Origin: Riptortus pedestris
Lineage: Eukaryota > Arthropoda > Insecta > Hemiptera > Alydidae
Assembly (NCBI GenBank): GCA_019009955.1
Contig: CM032233.1
Location: forward strand, 123,798,501-123,862,500
Length of the DNA: 64,000 bases
Direction of reading: 5' to 3'
The notes beneath the pieces were generated by a model. It searched no databases and was not told where the DNA came from. It saw nothing but the letters and a program-made list of their open reading frames with translations. Position 1 is the first letter of the stretch. Every line of letters starts with the position of its first letter. The position numbers were made by a program, and so were the translations under genes. Positions 1 through 11,111 of the stretch are shown here, one piece after another.

Positions 1-17
1 GACGGACTTTTTTTTCT
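1..17 (-). mobile_element. HLE 5' terminal remnant cut by window edge
   Basis: The first bases (GACGGACTTTTTTTT) are the outermost 5' end of the HLE family read on the minus strand. The rest of the copy lies before the window. The same terminus occurs at 5098-5111, 42720-42738 and 56186-56198. Confidence 0.7.
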
Positions 18-199
18 TATCAAGTGCCATTCCTCCTTAGCTCTTGACTTCCTTGCCAGGCAGGGAGAGGCTGCTCCTCTCATTGTGGTGAAGTGGTGTA
101 CCTTCTGTCGAGAGTTATGGAAGACGACTTTATTGTACAGTATGACATTACCAAATGCATTTAAATGCAAAATGTAATTTTCTTAATAAAAAAAAAAGT
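18..199 (+). mobile_element. 3' UTR and poly(A) tail of a Jockey-like LINE
   Basis: Positions 22-98 and 120-199 match, in inverted orientation, the 3' part of the LINE at 6040-7690, including TGCCATTCCTCCTTAG and ACATTACCAAATG. The copy ends in a run of A at about 188-198, as expected for target-primed reverse transcription. It is 5' truncated and abuts the HLE terminus. No coding sequence remains. Confidence 0.7.
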
Positions 200-770
200 T
201 TACATTTTAGACGCTTCCCGTTGGGAGTTTGTTAAAGTTGACTGAAAGATTTCACATCACCGTTTATATTTATTCATTTACTAGAAACACGAAAAATTAA
301 CTTAAATTTTTAGTTAGTTCAAAGATTTAATTTGTGTAATTTATTCTGAAATATTTGCTTTCGTATCTCTTAGAATAGGCTAGAGGAAGCCAGTACTATG
401 AGGATGGAGTGGAGAGCATCTAAGTTCTAGCTGGGAAGACTAGAGCTAGGGTTGGTTCTAGGAGGCAGGAACTAATCACTCACATCACTCCTATTCACTG
501 TGTTGTCACACAGAAGGTCAAAAGGCCACCGCCTTACCATGCTTGGAGTTTACTGGGCAGGAGTTAGACCTCAGGATTGTGATTATTGAACAATTTCCTA
601 TGGCAGAATGAGAATCGAATAGTATGTAGTTTCGTGAACTAAACCAGCATTTAAGTAGTTATGTAGATTTCTATTGGCAATGCAAAAGGGAGCATCAACT
701 ATCGTGTGAGGGATTGAATGCCGTTCATATTACAATGCTTAGCTGTTCACGCCGCTCTTTAAGACCAGAT
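200..770. other. No recognisable gene or repeat
   Basis: AT-rich in the first part and more balanced from 370 to 560. I see no long open frame, RNA gene or family member here. Confidence 0.5.
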
Positions 771-845
771 GGTTTGAGTAAGATTGGATCTATGCTATTT
801 TTCGACCCAACGGAGATATTTCCAACTTTCGAATTTCCTCCCTCA
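771..845 (+). mobile_element. HLE middle-module fragment, old
   Basis: Resembles the HLE middle module (AAGATTGG..CTAT, then TTTTTCGA, GGAGATATTTC, TTTCGAATTTCCTCCC) with several changes. Both ends are missing. Confidence 0.55.
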
Positions 846-892
846 CCCACTAGTGCCACTATCACTCACCACTAGGAATGGATTCTGAAATT

Positions 893-1321
893 AAAAAAGT
901 CCGTCACGCAGGGGCTGCGTAAACTAAGCAGATTTCCCACGTGAAGCTATACAATAGAGAAATCTCTATACGAGAGCCAAACAGTTACGGCCGAACTAGC
1001 TTTTGGCGGGAAACGTTCGTTAACGGCCCCCATTTAATAAAATGCAAATATCTCGGTTAATATTCAAGATAGAGAATAAATGTATAGAACAATATTTATA
1101 GTAAATTTAATTTGCAATAAGATTGGGTCTATACAATGTTTTGATCCGACGTATGGTAACGGAGATATTTCGAATTTTCAAAAAAACTCCCCTCTAAACC
1201 ACCCCTCCCACTGGTCCGATTTCAGCCGTTAACGAACTTGATCTTTCTTTTTACATAAAACGACTAAATATCGAGTTTGGTGACGATTAAACAATAATTG
1301 CGACCGCTAGAGCGGTAACAG

Positions 1322-1381
<60 letters not shown>

Positions 1382-1507
1382 TTTTCAATGGACTTCATTT
1401 TCGTCATCTCCTGGGTAGGATCGATGGACATTTGAAGAAAAATTTCGAAAATCGCGTCATGAGTACAACCTCAATAGCTGATTTCCCTTAAGGGAAATCT
1501 GCTAAAA
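893..1507 (+). mobile_element. HLE, near-complete short form (reference copy)
   Basis: Clear HLE copy from GTCCGTCACGCAGG to TGCTAAAA. Seen features in order: 5' hairpin ACGCAG-GGG-CTGCGT (906-920); AGCAGATTTCCC just downstream; the body module containing ATCTCGGTTAATATTC; a C-rich tract; hairpin ACCGCT-AG-AGCGGT (1303-1316); (TA)n at about 1325-1377; a 3' module beginning near 1380; palindrome GATTTCCCTTAAGGGAAATC (1480-1499); TGCTAAAA. The 3' end is the inverse of the 5' subterminal AGCAGATTTCCC, so the inverted repeats are asymmetric. Known family: Helentron/Helitron2 non-autonomous elements (HINEs, such as Drosophila INE-1/DINE-1) share asymmetric inverted repeats, a 3' hairpin and central simple repeats. 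Assignment to that class is inference. No open frame of its own; YIYIYI-type frames come from (TA)n. Confidence 0.8.
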
Positions 1508-2127
1508 AATATATTAAAGTAAGTATGCACTTCAAAAGACGGCATCTGAAATCCCTTTTGGAACTGTGTATTTCTGTTATTGAAACTGTGTTCATCGCCA
1601 ATCTGATTTAATTTTTCATGTGCTCAATGTTCTGCCACCTGCTCTGGTGTGACCCATTAGATACAGATTGTGAGATTTTTGGATTCCTTCAAGAATACTT
1701 TTGCATTATTTCGATTTAAATACATTTTTTTTTTTTTCAGAATCCATTCCTTTCCCTGTAGACTTGTTTCAACGATAATTATGTTGACTTCAACTTTTTG
1801 TCAGGATTTTTCAATAAAATCTGCAATTTCTAAAATAAAGATTTGAACATTTTACGACTAAAGGACGCATTAAATCGAAAAATTCACCAATAAAAACTCG
1901 TTTTAGAATTTGATTTTATAAAAGAATCCGCCATATAAAGTAGTGCATTCCATTGGAAATCCCCAAGTTATGGTCGCTGGAGAAGTACTGGAGCAGGTTA
2001 CGAGCTTATGGGCAGAAAAGATTCTTCAGGTGTCACAATTCGGCCACACCAAGTCTCAGACTTGTATTAAAATAATTGGAGATTTTAAGGGGGAAGTTGA
2101 GACACCCGTATACAAATATGTATATGC
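1508..2127. other. No recognisable feature
   Basis: Sequence between two HLE copies, AT-rich with a T-run at 1724-1737. A 70-codon open frame at 1943-2155 runs into the next HLE terminus and shows no domain. I do not call it a gene. Confidence 0.5.
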
Positions 2128-2616
2128 AAAAGTCCGTCACGCAGGGGCTGCGTAAACTAAGCAGATTTCCCACGTGAAGTTTTACAATAGAGAAATCTGC
2201 CTCATAACAACTGTAGTAGTAAGAAACCTCTAAACCTATTCACGAGGGACGAATAGTTACGGAAACGGCCACCAGAGCTCTAGGTGGAAAGTCCGAACAT
2301 AGCCGGCTCCTGCCGACCACACGCAGAATACAAATGCAAATATCTCGGTTAATATTCAAGATAGAGAATAAATGTATAGAACAATATTTATAATACATTT
2401 AATTTGCAATAAGATTGATTCTTTACAATTTTTCGATCCGACGTATAGTAACGGAGATATTTCGAATTTTCGAAAATCCTCCCCTCTAAACCCCCCCTCC
2501 CACTTGTTCGATTTCAGCCGTTAACGAACTTGATCTTTCTTTTTACATAAACGACTAAAATTTATCGAGTTTGGTACCGATCAAACAAAAATTGCGACCG
2601 CTAGTGCGGTTAACTG

Positions 2617-2671
<55 letters not shown>

Positions 2672-2810
2672 TATATATATACAGTTTTGAACCGATCTCA
2701 TTTTTGTCATCTACTAGGTAGGATCGATGGACATTTGAAGAAAAATTTGGAAAATTCCGTCATGAGTATAACCTCAATAGCTGATTTCCCTTAAGGGAAA
2801 TCTTCTAAAA
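2128..2810 (+). mobile_element. HLE, near-complete, with flanking 27-bp imperfect repeat
   Basis: Complete HLE from AAAAGTCCGTCACG to TCTTCTAAAA, with the 5' hairpin, a subterminal AGCAGATTTCCC paired to a nearby GAAATCTGC, slot hairpin, (TA)n at about 2622-2691 (one G interruption) and the 3' palindrome. The outer flanks carry near-identical sequence: 2102-2128 and 2811-2838 share CCCGTATACAA.TATGTATAT. Compared with the copy at 893 it keeps extra 5' sequence (about 2190-2320). Confidence 0.8.
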
Positions 2811-3395
2811 TGCCCGTATACAAGTATGTATATACAAAAAGAAATTCAGAATCCTATCCCCTATCTAACGGGACACTATTAAATTCCATTTAGTGACCGG
2901 AAGTTGGAATTCTAAATTCATAATTCTAAATAACGTTTTAGGAAAGTAAAATATATTCTAAGCACAATTCGTTCTTTACATTTTCTCTATGAAAATAAAT
3001 ATTGAAGCAAATATTCAAAATTACATGTTTTACCCCGCTCCCACTCCTGAGGGTGATTGCAAAGCGTTAAATAGCGCATGTTACCAAACTTCATTCCCTA
3101 TTTCCTCTCTTCTTCCGCTTTCTCCTATCCTCACAACCCACCCGGTACTTCCAGTTGCCGGGCAACTCACAACTCCCCCTTAAAATAGAACTTGGAGTGT
3201 TTAGTAGAACGGGAACTGTCGGAACAACCAAGGCAGGTCACTCTGTCCCCTAACCGCTATCCAATTCTATCACTGGATCTCAGATAAAAAAAGAAAAAAA
3301 AAAACTTCATTCTCTTTATGTATATATCACATACACTACACAACGAATTTTCATCTTCCTCCCATAATAAAGGTGGGGTGAAAGGCTGAATACTT
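2811..3395. other. No recognisable gene
   Basis: Intergenic sequence. A 64-codon frame at 2989-3183 is proline/serine rich with no recognisable domain. Short A-tracts near 3285-3305. Confidence 0.45.
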
Positions 3396-3842
3396 AAAAG
3401 TCCGTCAAGCAGATTTCCCAAGTACGTCACGTTTTTGCATTTATCTCAAAAACTAAAAGTTCAATGAGAACAATATTTGGTATTTAAGGTTCAAATAAAA
3501 TGCTTCATAACATAATAGAATATTGTTAATATGAGATGAGTAGGAGTGGGGGTTTACTGAAGACCGAAAACTAAAAAGTGCAAATATCTCAGTTAATAAT
3601 TAAGATAGTGAAAAAATGTACATAACAACATTTATAGAACATTAAATTTGGAATAAGATACACTTTTTCGATCCGACGTATAGTAAGGGAGATATTTCGA
3701 ATTTTCAAAATTCTCCCCCTTTTAACCTCCCCTCCCCCTGGTCTACTTTCAGCCGTTAACGAACTTGATCTGTCTTTTTGTATAAAACGATTATAAATCG
3801 AGTTTGGTAAAGATAAAACAAAAATTGCTAGAGCGGTAACAG

Positions 3843-3898
<56 letters not shown>

Positions 3899-3922
3899 TT
3901 TTGAACAGACCTTAAGGGAAGT
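3396..3922 (+). mobile_element. HLE with deleted ends
   Basis: The 5' terminus GTCCGTCA jumps directly into AGCAGATTTCCC, losing most of the first hairpin. The body includes GAGTAGGAGTGGGGGTTTA, typical of long HLEs, then the slot with (TA)n at 3844-3895. The 3' module is deleted from GAACAGACCT to TTAAGGGAA at about 3905-3922, so the palindrome is lost. Confidence 0.7.
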
Positions 3923-4107
3923 TTTATTTATTCATTAAAACTAAAATTTCTGTTCTATAAGTCCCTTACAGTTAGCTTGCCCTTACAGACAAACAATACG
4001 CCCAAACGGAAGTGTCAATATGTACATTGAACCCTTGCACATAAAAATACCATCATTATTCAGTCAATAATTATTTCCCGTGCATCGTCGGGGGATTTAG
4101 AATACAA

Positions 4108-4229
4108 TTTTAGCTGATTTCCCTTAAGGGAAATCAGCTATTGAGGTCGTACTCATGACGCGATTTCCGAAAAATTTCTTCAAATGTCCATCGATCCTAC
4201 CCAGGAGATGACGAAAATGAGGTCCGTTC

Positions 4230-4299
<70 letters not shown>

Positions 4300-5111
4300 C
4301 TGTTAACACTCTAGTGGTCGCAATTTTTATTTAATCGTCACCAAACTCGGTATTTAATCGTTTTAGGTAAAAAGGAAGATCAACTTCGTTAACGGCTGAA
4401 ATCGGATCAGTGGGAGGGGGGGTTTAGAGGGGGGATTTTCGAAAATTAGAAATATCTCCGTTACTATACGTAGGATCGAAAAATTTTATAGAATCCATCT
4501 TTTTGAAAATTACATTTACTATAAATATTGTTATATACATTTATTCTCTATCTTGAATATTAACCGAGATATTGGCATTTTTCAGTTTTCAGCCATCAGC
4601 AAACCGCCACTTCTACTAATGTTACATAAACAATACTCAGCTACATAATAAATCACATTATTTGAAGTTTAAATACCAAAAATTGTATTCAAGAGACCTT
4701 TATTATACGAGATACATGCAAATATGTCCCGGTGACCCCCCCCCCCCCCCGTCTTAATGTTTTGGACTACTAAAATTTGATTGATTGAGATAACAATTAT
4801 TCTGACTTATTATTAATTACAGTACTAGATATAGTAAATAGTTCTCAATAAAATGAATATGTTATATTCTGATATATCTCAGTAATTGTTTTTCTTTCCG
4901 GTGTGAAGCGGGCAGACCCGATTGTTTACATTTCTAACCTAACGCTTCCTGTCGGCAGGTTATTGAAATTGGATGAAACATTTCTTATTTCCGTTTGTAT
5001 TTATTCACGGTGGTGTTGTGTTACCAGTACGTAGATTTATCTATTAGTAAACTTCACGAGGGAAATCTGCTTAGTTTACGCAGCCCCTGCGTGACGGACT
5101 TTTTTTTTACA
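4108..5111 (-). mobile_element. HLE, long form, about 1.0 kb
   Basis: Complete minus-strand copy. The 3' palindrome is at the left (about 4115-4136), then (TA)n at 4236-4294, body, a long upstream segment (about 4590-5040) absent from short copies, and the 5' terminus with CTGCGTGACGGAC at about 5091-5103. The same long segment is present at 35470-36320 and 61345-62411. A run of C at 4737-4750 is local. Confidence 0.75.
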
Positions 5112-5116
5112 TACAA

Positions 5117-5808
5117 GTTTTCGATCCGACGAATAATAGCGAAGATATTTCGGATTTTCGAATTTCAAGCTATTAAACCCCTCCTCCCTCCAATGGTCCG
5201 ATTTCATCCATTAACGATGTTGATCCTTAGATTAACATAAAACGCGTAAAAATCGAGTTTGGTAACGATCAAACAAAAATTTCGACCGCTAGAGGGTTAA
5301 AAGTCAAATATTTAAATACATATAATATTGCATAGACTGTCTGTAAATTGATTTTTGTTTTCAAAATTTCATGATAATTTTTCGATTCACATGGAATCGA
5401 ATCGATATCAACAAGTTTTGGTTTTGGGGAGTGTTTGTTCGTTACTTTTTCACGGCTAAGCCGAATTTTATGTACTTGTATTACTATTAACCCAAATAAG
5501 ACTATACTAATATTTTTAGAAGAGAACAGGAGTGGGGGTTCTAAGGGGGTAGCCTGAACTAAAAATCGAGCTATTTCGTAACCAATGGGGATTCCGGCAA
5601 ACATGTGCATAACAAAAAATGTTCATTTTGTTATTTAAAGTGATTTTGTCATATACATTGTTGCCGTATAACGAAGTATAAATGAGATATACACTAAAAA
5701 CTATAAAAGGGATCAAGAATTTTAAATTGCACCAAAGGTTAGACTGGACTCATTTTCGTCAACTCCTGGGTATGATTGGTGGACATTTGAAGAACTTTTT
5801 CGAAAATC
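5117..5808 (+). mobile_element. HLE fragments split by unrelated sequence
   Basis: 5117-5312 matches the HLE body (TTTTCGATCCGACG to CGACCGCTAGAGGGTTAAA). 5737-5808 matches the 3' module (GGACTCATTTTCGTCA, GACATTTGAAGAA). The intervening 5313-5736 has no clear match except GGAGTGGGGGTT near 5530. Both termini are missing. Confidence 0.55.
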
Positions 5809-5941
5809 TATATATACATACATTTTGTTTTTATTTATTTCGTCTACATAGTAACCCTATGTGGAGGCATTTTATTTTTCAGCACATTTCATGCATATTT
5901 GCATTATATGTGCAGTTTGTCAAAATTTTTAACAATTTTTG

Positions 5942-5943
<2 letters not shown>

Positions 5944-5983
<40 letters not shown>
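5944..5983. repeat. (TA)n microsatellite
   Basis: Uninterrupted TA repeat that does not lie in an intact HLE. Confidence 0.9.
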
Positions 5984-5988
<5 letters not shown>

Positions 5989-6039
5989 TAAAATGTAAAT
6001 AAAATTATAAAGTTAAACTTGATAAAATAAAATAAGATT

Positions 6040-7690
6040 TTTATTTTATTGAGTATATTACAGCCTGCATTTAAATTCATTTGGTAATGTGCGATATGTA
6101 CAATACAATAGTTCCTCCATCACTGTTGTCATTAGCCACACCCCTTCACCACAATGAGAGGAACATCCTCTCCCTGCCTGGCAAAGAAGTCAAGAGCTAA
6201 GGAGGAATGGCACTTGAGAAGAAATTAGCCACTGCTATCACTTCACTTTGCACTTATAGGAGATCTCTGGGCCATTGTCTCTTGAGGCGCCGTGGAGGGG
6301 GATATGGATGAGTGGTACTGGAAAGGGATAGGACTTCTGGATTAGGATGATTAGATAGCCTGCTGTGGAATTTTCTGAATCTTAAGGGAATTTGGTCCTT
6401 TACAATTTAGATATTTAGGTCGTTATGGGGGTTGTGGTTTGTAACATAATATGGAGCATCTACTATGGTGTGCAGGACTTTAGATTGGAAGGTCTGGATG
6501 CATCTGATGTTCGTAGGTTTTGCTGTATCCCACACTTCTATTCCGTATGTCCATATTGGTTTTAGTAGTAGCTTATAGTATATTATTAGTTTGTTTTCGG
6601 TACACAAGTGAGATCTTCTATTTAGCAGTCCGTAAAGTTGTCCGAATCGTCTGTTTAGTTCCTGTCTTCTAATTATTGTGTGGGATTTCCAAGTAAGTCT
6701 GGTGTCCAAGGTATCGTACACAATCTGCTGGTGGTATAGGAATATTGTTGAAATGAACAGGAGGACATGAACTTCACCGGAGGGAAAAAGTGATATGGTG
6801 AGATTTGCTTTCGTTGGTCTTAATGCGCCAAGCATTGCACCATTTTTCGATTTCGGTTAGGTGGAATTGGAGATTCTTCGAAGCAGTAATAGGATCGGGA
6901 TCGGATGAAAGGATTGGTGTGTCATCTGCATAGGTAGCCTATGGTGAGGTAGGGATGTCTCATGTGTATATGAGATACATTAGTGGTCCAGGCCACTGCC
7001 CTGGGGAACTCCTGCATCCACAGAATAGTAGTCTGAATATTCATTTCCTTGACGGACTCGAAAAAATCTGTTAGGAAGATAGGATTTAAGGATAAGGTAT
7101 AAGGTGCTGGGAAGGAGTGATTGAGCTTGTAGAGTAATCCGTCATGCCAAACCTTGTCAAAGGCTTGCCCTACATCAAGAAAGGCTGACGTGCAATGCTC
7201 TTTTCGCTCGATTGATGTAGATATGTGATCTATAACGTGAAGACATTGCTGTACTGTTGAATGGCGAGAGCGAAATCCGAATTGATGGGAAGGAAGGGTG
7301 TTTTGACTTTGGAGAATTGGGAGAAGGCGCTTAAATAAAAGTTTTTCAAACATTTTTAAGAAAATAGGGAGAAGGCTAATAGGACGATAGGAAGATGGAT
7401 TCTGGGACGATTTTCCAGGTTTCGGGAAGAGGTCTATAATCGCGAACTTCCAGAGTAGAGGGAAATGGGTAGTGCCGAATATGTTAAAAATGTAATGGCC
7501 TTGGGTGGGAGGCGAAAAACAATTTTAGAGGAAATTAGATCAAGCCCTGGAGATTTATTGCGAGGAAGGCGGCAAATGATGCGTTTGGTCTCTGATGGTA
7601 AAACAGGACGTGGGTGAAGGGACATTGGTAATGGCGAATCGAGGAATTCTTGGATTTTCTTGAAGTGGGAGTGGTCCTGTAGATCTGGAT
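6040..7690 (-). pseudogene. Degenerate Jockey-like LINE: reverse transcriptase part and 3' UTR
   Basis: Minus-strand non-LTR retrotransposon remnant, 5' truncated near 7690. Reading 5' to 3' on the minus strand, RT motifs appear in several frames: IICRLPRNKSPGLDLIS (about 7535-7590), NPSSYRPISLLPIFLK (about 7365-7415), HQFGFRSRHSTVQQC (about 7240-7285), FLDVGQAFDKVWHDGLLYKL (motif A, 7125-7185), AGVPQGSGL (about 6995-7020), YADD catalytic motif (6921-6932), then a C-terminal tail with KPIWTYGIEVWDTAKP (about 6520-6570). Known RTs of this type copy element RNA at a nicked target. At least three frameshifts and stops separate these blocks, so it is dead. The 3' UTR and A-rich tail end near 6040 and match 18-199. 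No ORF1 or endonuclease is seen. Jockey clade is inferred from motif wording. Confidence 0.85.
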
Positions 7691-7770
7691 GAGAAAAAAA
7701 TAAAATAAAACAAAAAAAACATTTAATAGTACAATTAAATAACCAATTAAAATTACATAATATTAATTTT

Positions 7771-7771
<1 letters not shown>

Positions 7772-7819
<48 letters not shown>

Positions 7820-7866
7820 TATATTTATATATTTAAAATTTAAATTATATATATACACACACACAC
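7772..7866. repeat. (TA)n and (CA)n microsatellite
   Basis: TA repeat at 7772-7816, AT-rich spacer, then ATATACACACACACAC to 7866, at the truncated 5' edge of the LINE. Confidence 0.85.
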
Positions 7867-7894
7867 GCATATTTCTGATTTTAACTTACGTATT

Positions 7895-7997
7895 TCTATC
7901 ATTTTCTAAGATTGGTGGATATTTGAAGAAATTTGAAAACTAGCTCAATAAGTAAAAACCCAAAAGCTGTTTCGCCTTAAGGTAAATTTACTAAAAG
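7895..7997 (+). mobile_element. HLE 3' fragment, degenerate
   Basis: Matches the 3' module: ATCATTTTCTAAGATTGG, GGATATTTGAAGAA, a diverged palindrome and TTTACTAAAA. Confidence 0.55.
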
Positions 7998-8261
7998 CTA
8001 AGGATTTGATTGAGTTTGGAGGGAGTGGGGCTAGGAGAGTGAATGCTATTAGAGGATTGGGGCTGGTGGAAACAGCTAGGATGCTTATCAGATTGGCGAG
8101 GATGTCTCTGCTCCAAATCAGTGGGGTCCAGATAGCTGGCAGATAACTAGGCATCTAAGGGGCAGCAGACCATTCGCCGTCACTTGCTCTCTATAGCATC
8201 CCCATCCACATACAGATAACAACAATGAAACAGATCTAGGACAACTGAAATAACTATTAGT

Positions 8262-8338
8262 AGATTTCCCCCCTTATAGGAAATCTTCTATTGATGACCA
8301 GATTTTTGAAAATTTCTCACATGTCCATCGATCCTATT
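8262..8338 (-). mobile_element. HLE 3' fragment
   Basis: TAGTAGATTTCC..GGAAATCTTCTATTGA followed by ACATGTCCATCGATCCTA is the minus-strand 3' end of HLE. It stops before the (TG)n preceding the LTR. Confidence 0.6.
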
Positions 8339-8365
8339 TAATAATTATGTATATGTGTGTGTGTG

Positions 8366-8954
8366 TGTTACCAAAACCAGTAATAAACGTTGTTAATAAG
8401 AGTTCTTTTGGATTGCAAAATTAAACACACACAAGTTTCACAGTTTCCATCACTGCTCAATTTATTTAACAATGCTCATTACACTTGGATAATTATTCTT
8501 AATTACTACTCACAATATGCACTGATAGCGTCACTGTTATTCAGATTACACAGTCCAATAATTCGCTCACGGTCACTGAAATTCATAGAAAGACGGCACT
8601 GCACTGTCCTTTACTTCGCGGCACTGCACTGTCTTAAACACGGCACTAAACTGTTACTTACAGTCACGGCACAACACTGTTCTTCTTATAAAAACACTTT
8701 ATCGCACTACACTAAGTCGCACTGTAGCACCGAACGCACATAAGAGCATTTGAGAAGAAAACTGACTAGCTCGCGGCTGGCCGGTTCTTTATATAGGCCG
8801 TTGGCATACATCAAAGGGGAATTGGCTGGGCCCTTCGACGTCTGGACCGGAAGGGTCTAGTAGGAGCCCGACCCCCTGTCAGCACCCTTTGATATCATCC
8901 ACACTCACCAAACACGTGACTCTCTCTGCTAATCCTTCATGTATTTAATTTTCG

Positions 8955-8959
<5 letters not shown>
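8366..8959 (-). mobile_element. Solo LTR, family 1, copy A
   Basis: A 594-bp unit beginning TGTTACC and ending CGCAACA, closely similar to 30050-30701. Orientation is minus: that strand carries a TATA box, an Inr-like TCAGT about 30 bp downstream, and an AATAAA signal (8461-8466). Internal GGCACTGCACTGT motifs repeat near 8592-8640. It lacks about 10 bp near its left end relative to copy B (TTAC to TTAC deletion). No matching target duplication is visible because it sits between (TG)n and (TA)n. No internal retroviral-type genes are present. Superfamily unknown. Confidence 0.7.
8787..8795 (-). promoter_or_regulatory. TATA box of LTR family 1
   Basis: Minus strand reads TATATAAAG, conserved with 30483-30491. 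An initiator-like TCAGT lies about 30 bp downstream on the minus strand. This fits an LTR U3 promoter; activity is not shown. Confidence 0.5.

Positions 8960-9006
<47 letters not shown>
8960..9006. repeat. (TA)n microsatellite
   Basis: TA repeat directly after the LTR terminus. Confidence 0.9.
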
Positions 9007-9008
<2 letters not shown>

Positions 9009-9009
9009 C

Positions 9010-10110
9010 CTTTATTTGCTCATCTATAAAATTTACACTTAATATTTACATATTATATACACAGAAAATAAACATTGAAAATACAGTTACAATATATGCA
9101 AACATTATTGATTGGTTGAGCAAAATCAGCGTTAGCTGAGGATTTTTGAGTTCGAGTATGTCCTTATTTTGTGTTATATATATTATTTTACCAGTTGCTG
9201 GATCGATTGCTGACAGTGTGTATTCCCGAGCCACTTCCATTCGTCTCTATAGTAAGCCACTCTAGTCCATGCTGCTCCACCACAAGTGCGCCCCATCTCT
9301 TCGTCCCAATGTTTCATTGGTCTGCCTCTGCTTCTTTTATATTCTCTAGGCGGCCAGTCTATGAGCTTCCTGGTCCAACTATCTTCATGTCTTCTTATCA
9401 TATGTCCTGTCCATTTCCATTTCCTTAGAAAGAAACATTTAGCAATGTCCTCCAGGTCAGTCCTTATTCCAATCCAGCCCTTCGTTCTGTGTTATTTTTT
9501 ACTAATGTCGAGCATATATCTTTCCATACTTCGTTGTGTTGTATACTAACATAATTCGTTATCTTTTTTATAACGTTTTTTGTCAGTCTCCAGGTTTCAC
9601 ACCCACATGTTAATACAGGTTATACTGTGGAATTCCAAAGTTTCTTTTAGTTTTTTTGTCTGCCTTACTCATGTAAAGCATTCTATTTCTGAAGAAAGCC
9701 TTCCAGCCCAGGATAACTCTTCGCAGGATTTTCTTCCACTGCCCCCCTCGTACTTATTAGTTATTCTAAGTATATACCTTCTGTGCTTTTTATTACTTGT
9801 CCTCGGATCTCGAGACTATCTTCGGTATTGACAGTCACAAGCTGGCATTTTTTCATATTAATTTTTAGACCAATAATCATGCCCTTTGCTTCTACTTCAT
9901 TGAACATTTCTTTTACTTCTTCCAAGATGATGCAAAAAGGACTTGATCATCGGCAAATTCTTAATGGATTAACCATTCTCCATCAATTCTAATACCTTTT
10001 CCTTCCCATTTGCATTCATCCACTATTCCTTGAAGTGGACAGCTATGAACATTTTTGGTGTGCCATTCTTCCCTTGCCCAACTCCTCTCTCGATCTTTAT
10101 TGTGGTTGAC
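9010..10110 (-). pseudogene. LINE reverse transcriptase C-terminal half, degenerate
   Basis: Minus-strand LINE remnant of a different family from 6040-7690. Visible blocks: GKGIRIDGEWLIH (about 9965-10010), catalytic FADD (9946-9957) within FADDQVLFASS, then, after stops, the C-terminal tail WKWTGHMIRRHEDSWTRKLI and RSRGRPMKHWDEEM (about 9290-9425) ending at 9183. That tail (W.GH..RR...W..., GRP..RW.D, AA..R..W) is characteristic of the endonuclease/RT-type LINE pol common in insects. Multiple in-frame stops lie between blocks. The 3' UTR runs to about 9010. Clade (RTE-like) is tentative. Confidence 0.75.
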
Positions 10111-10209
10111 TTGGAGTCCTTGCTGTATATTGCTTTGGAGTTTATATTTCTGCGAAAAGTCTTATTACTTCCCTGCTTACATTTTTCTTCATATAATTTT
10201 AGTTGCTGA

Positions 10210-10212
<3 letters not shown>

Positions 10213-10249
<37 letters not shown>
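10213..10249. repeat. (TA)n microsatellite
   Basis: TA repeat at the left edge of the next LINE fragment. Confidence 0.9.
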
Positions 10250-10250
<1 letters not shown>

Positions 10251-10254
10251 TTAA

Positions 10255-11110
10255 ATAATAGAAATACGAAAATACAGACTTGGTTATCTTTTAACCAACA
10301 ATCAGGCAGACAAAATTGCAATTTTAAATTGTTTACTGTAAATCGACAAAAAACAACCATCAACATTTATACTGATAGCCACAACACTTTACAATCACTT
10401 CAAAATTACGTAATTCCTTTGACAGAAAATATCAGATAATTTCTTACAAGACTGAAACAAAATAATGTACACATACACTTTTGCCGGATCAAGGTCATGC
10501 TGGAATTTTGGGAAACGATCTCGCTGATTTATCAGGAAAATCTGCCTTAAAATATACCAAAATTCCAGAATGCTACAGCAATATAACAAATTCACACTTA
10601 AAACCACAATCACTAACAGACACAATTAATAAATGGCAACGGAAATTGATATATGACTACTAAAGGACAGCAACTAAAATTATTTATTCCAGACATTAAA
10701 GATTATATAGGACAAAAATTAATATCAACAGATTTTTACTTGACACAATTATTAACTGGACACGGAAAATCAAACTCTAACTTTAACGCTTTTTGGCCTA
10801 AGAGATCAACCAAACTGTTACAGAAACTTTGCTACTGAACAGACTCACAGACACTTGCTCTATGACTGCAGACTACTAATGGACCAAAGAAAAGAATTTA
10901 AAACGCCTAAAAGAGAATTGGCCTGTTGAGGAATAACGTCCATTTTATAAATACAATACTCAATTAAGAAAATATGCTGAACAAGTGTATAACTTCATGA
11001 ATTATTTAAAACTCCACTACTGTTAATTTAATTACGTAATTCATCAATGAAACCTACATTTGTTTTTCCTTTTTTTTTTTTGCATGAAAATAAATTAATC
11101 ATTGGATTAA
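10255..11110 (+). pseudogene. LINE RNase H domain and C-terminal tail, degenerate
   Basis: Plus-strand fragment of a non-LTR retrotransposon with an RNase H domain. Seen: INIYTDSHNTLQSLQNY (about 10359-10410, the acidic D/S motif), GHAGILGNDLADLSGKSA (about 10493-10546, the H..I.GN..AD motif), FYLTQLLTGHGKSN (about 10732-10775), and a tail with HLLYDCRLLMDQRKEF (about 10850-10900). RNase H removes the RNA strand during retrotransposition. Frameshifts separate these parts. The 3' UTR carries a T-tract (11065-11082). I-like/R1-like affinity is inferred from the RNase H and tail. Confidence 0.75.
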
Positions 11111-11111
11111 A

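Noticed and set aside
1480..1507. Canonical Helitron 3' end (hairpin followed by CTAA)
   Set aside because: CTAA does follow the palindrome, but the 5' side does not show a clear A|TC insertion site, and asymmetric inverted repeats fit Helentrons better. Left as Helentron-like.
4124..4309. Open frames rich in YIYIYIYI across many (TA)n arrays
   Set aside because: TA repeats contain no stop in one frame. These frames are slot artefacts of HLE copies and not proteins.
4480..4520. Bacterial-style terminators and promoters
   Set aside because: The context is clearly eukaryotic. Hairpin plus T-runs at HLE ends are transposon termini.
5269..5610. 113-codon minus frame
   Set aside because: It overlaps HLE-derived sequence and shows no recognisable domain.
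8390..8743. 117-codon plus frame
   Set aside because: It lies antisense inside a solo LTR. The sister LTR does not preserve it.
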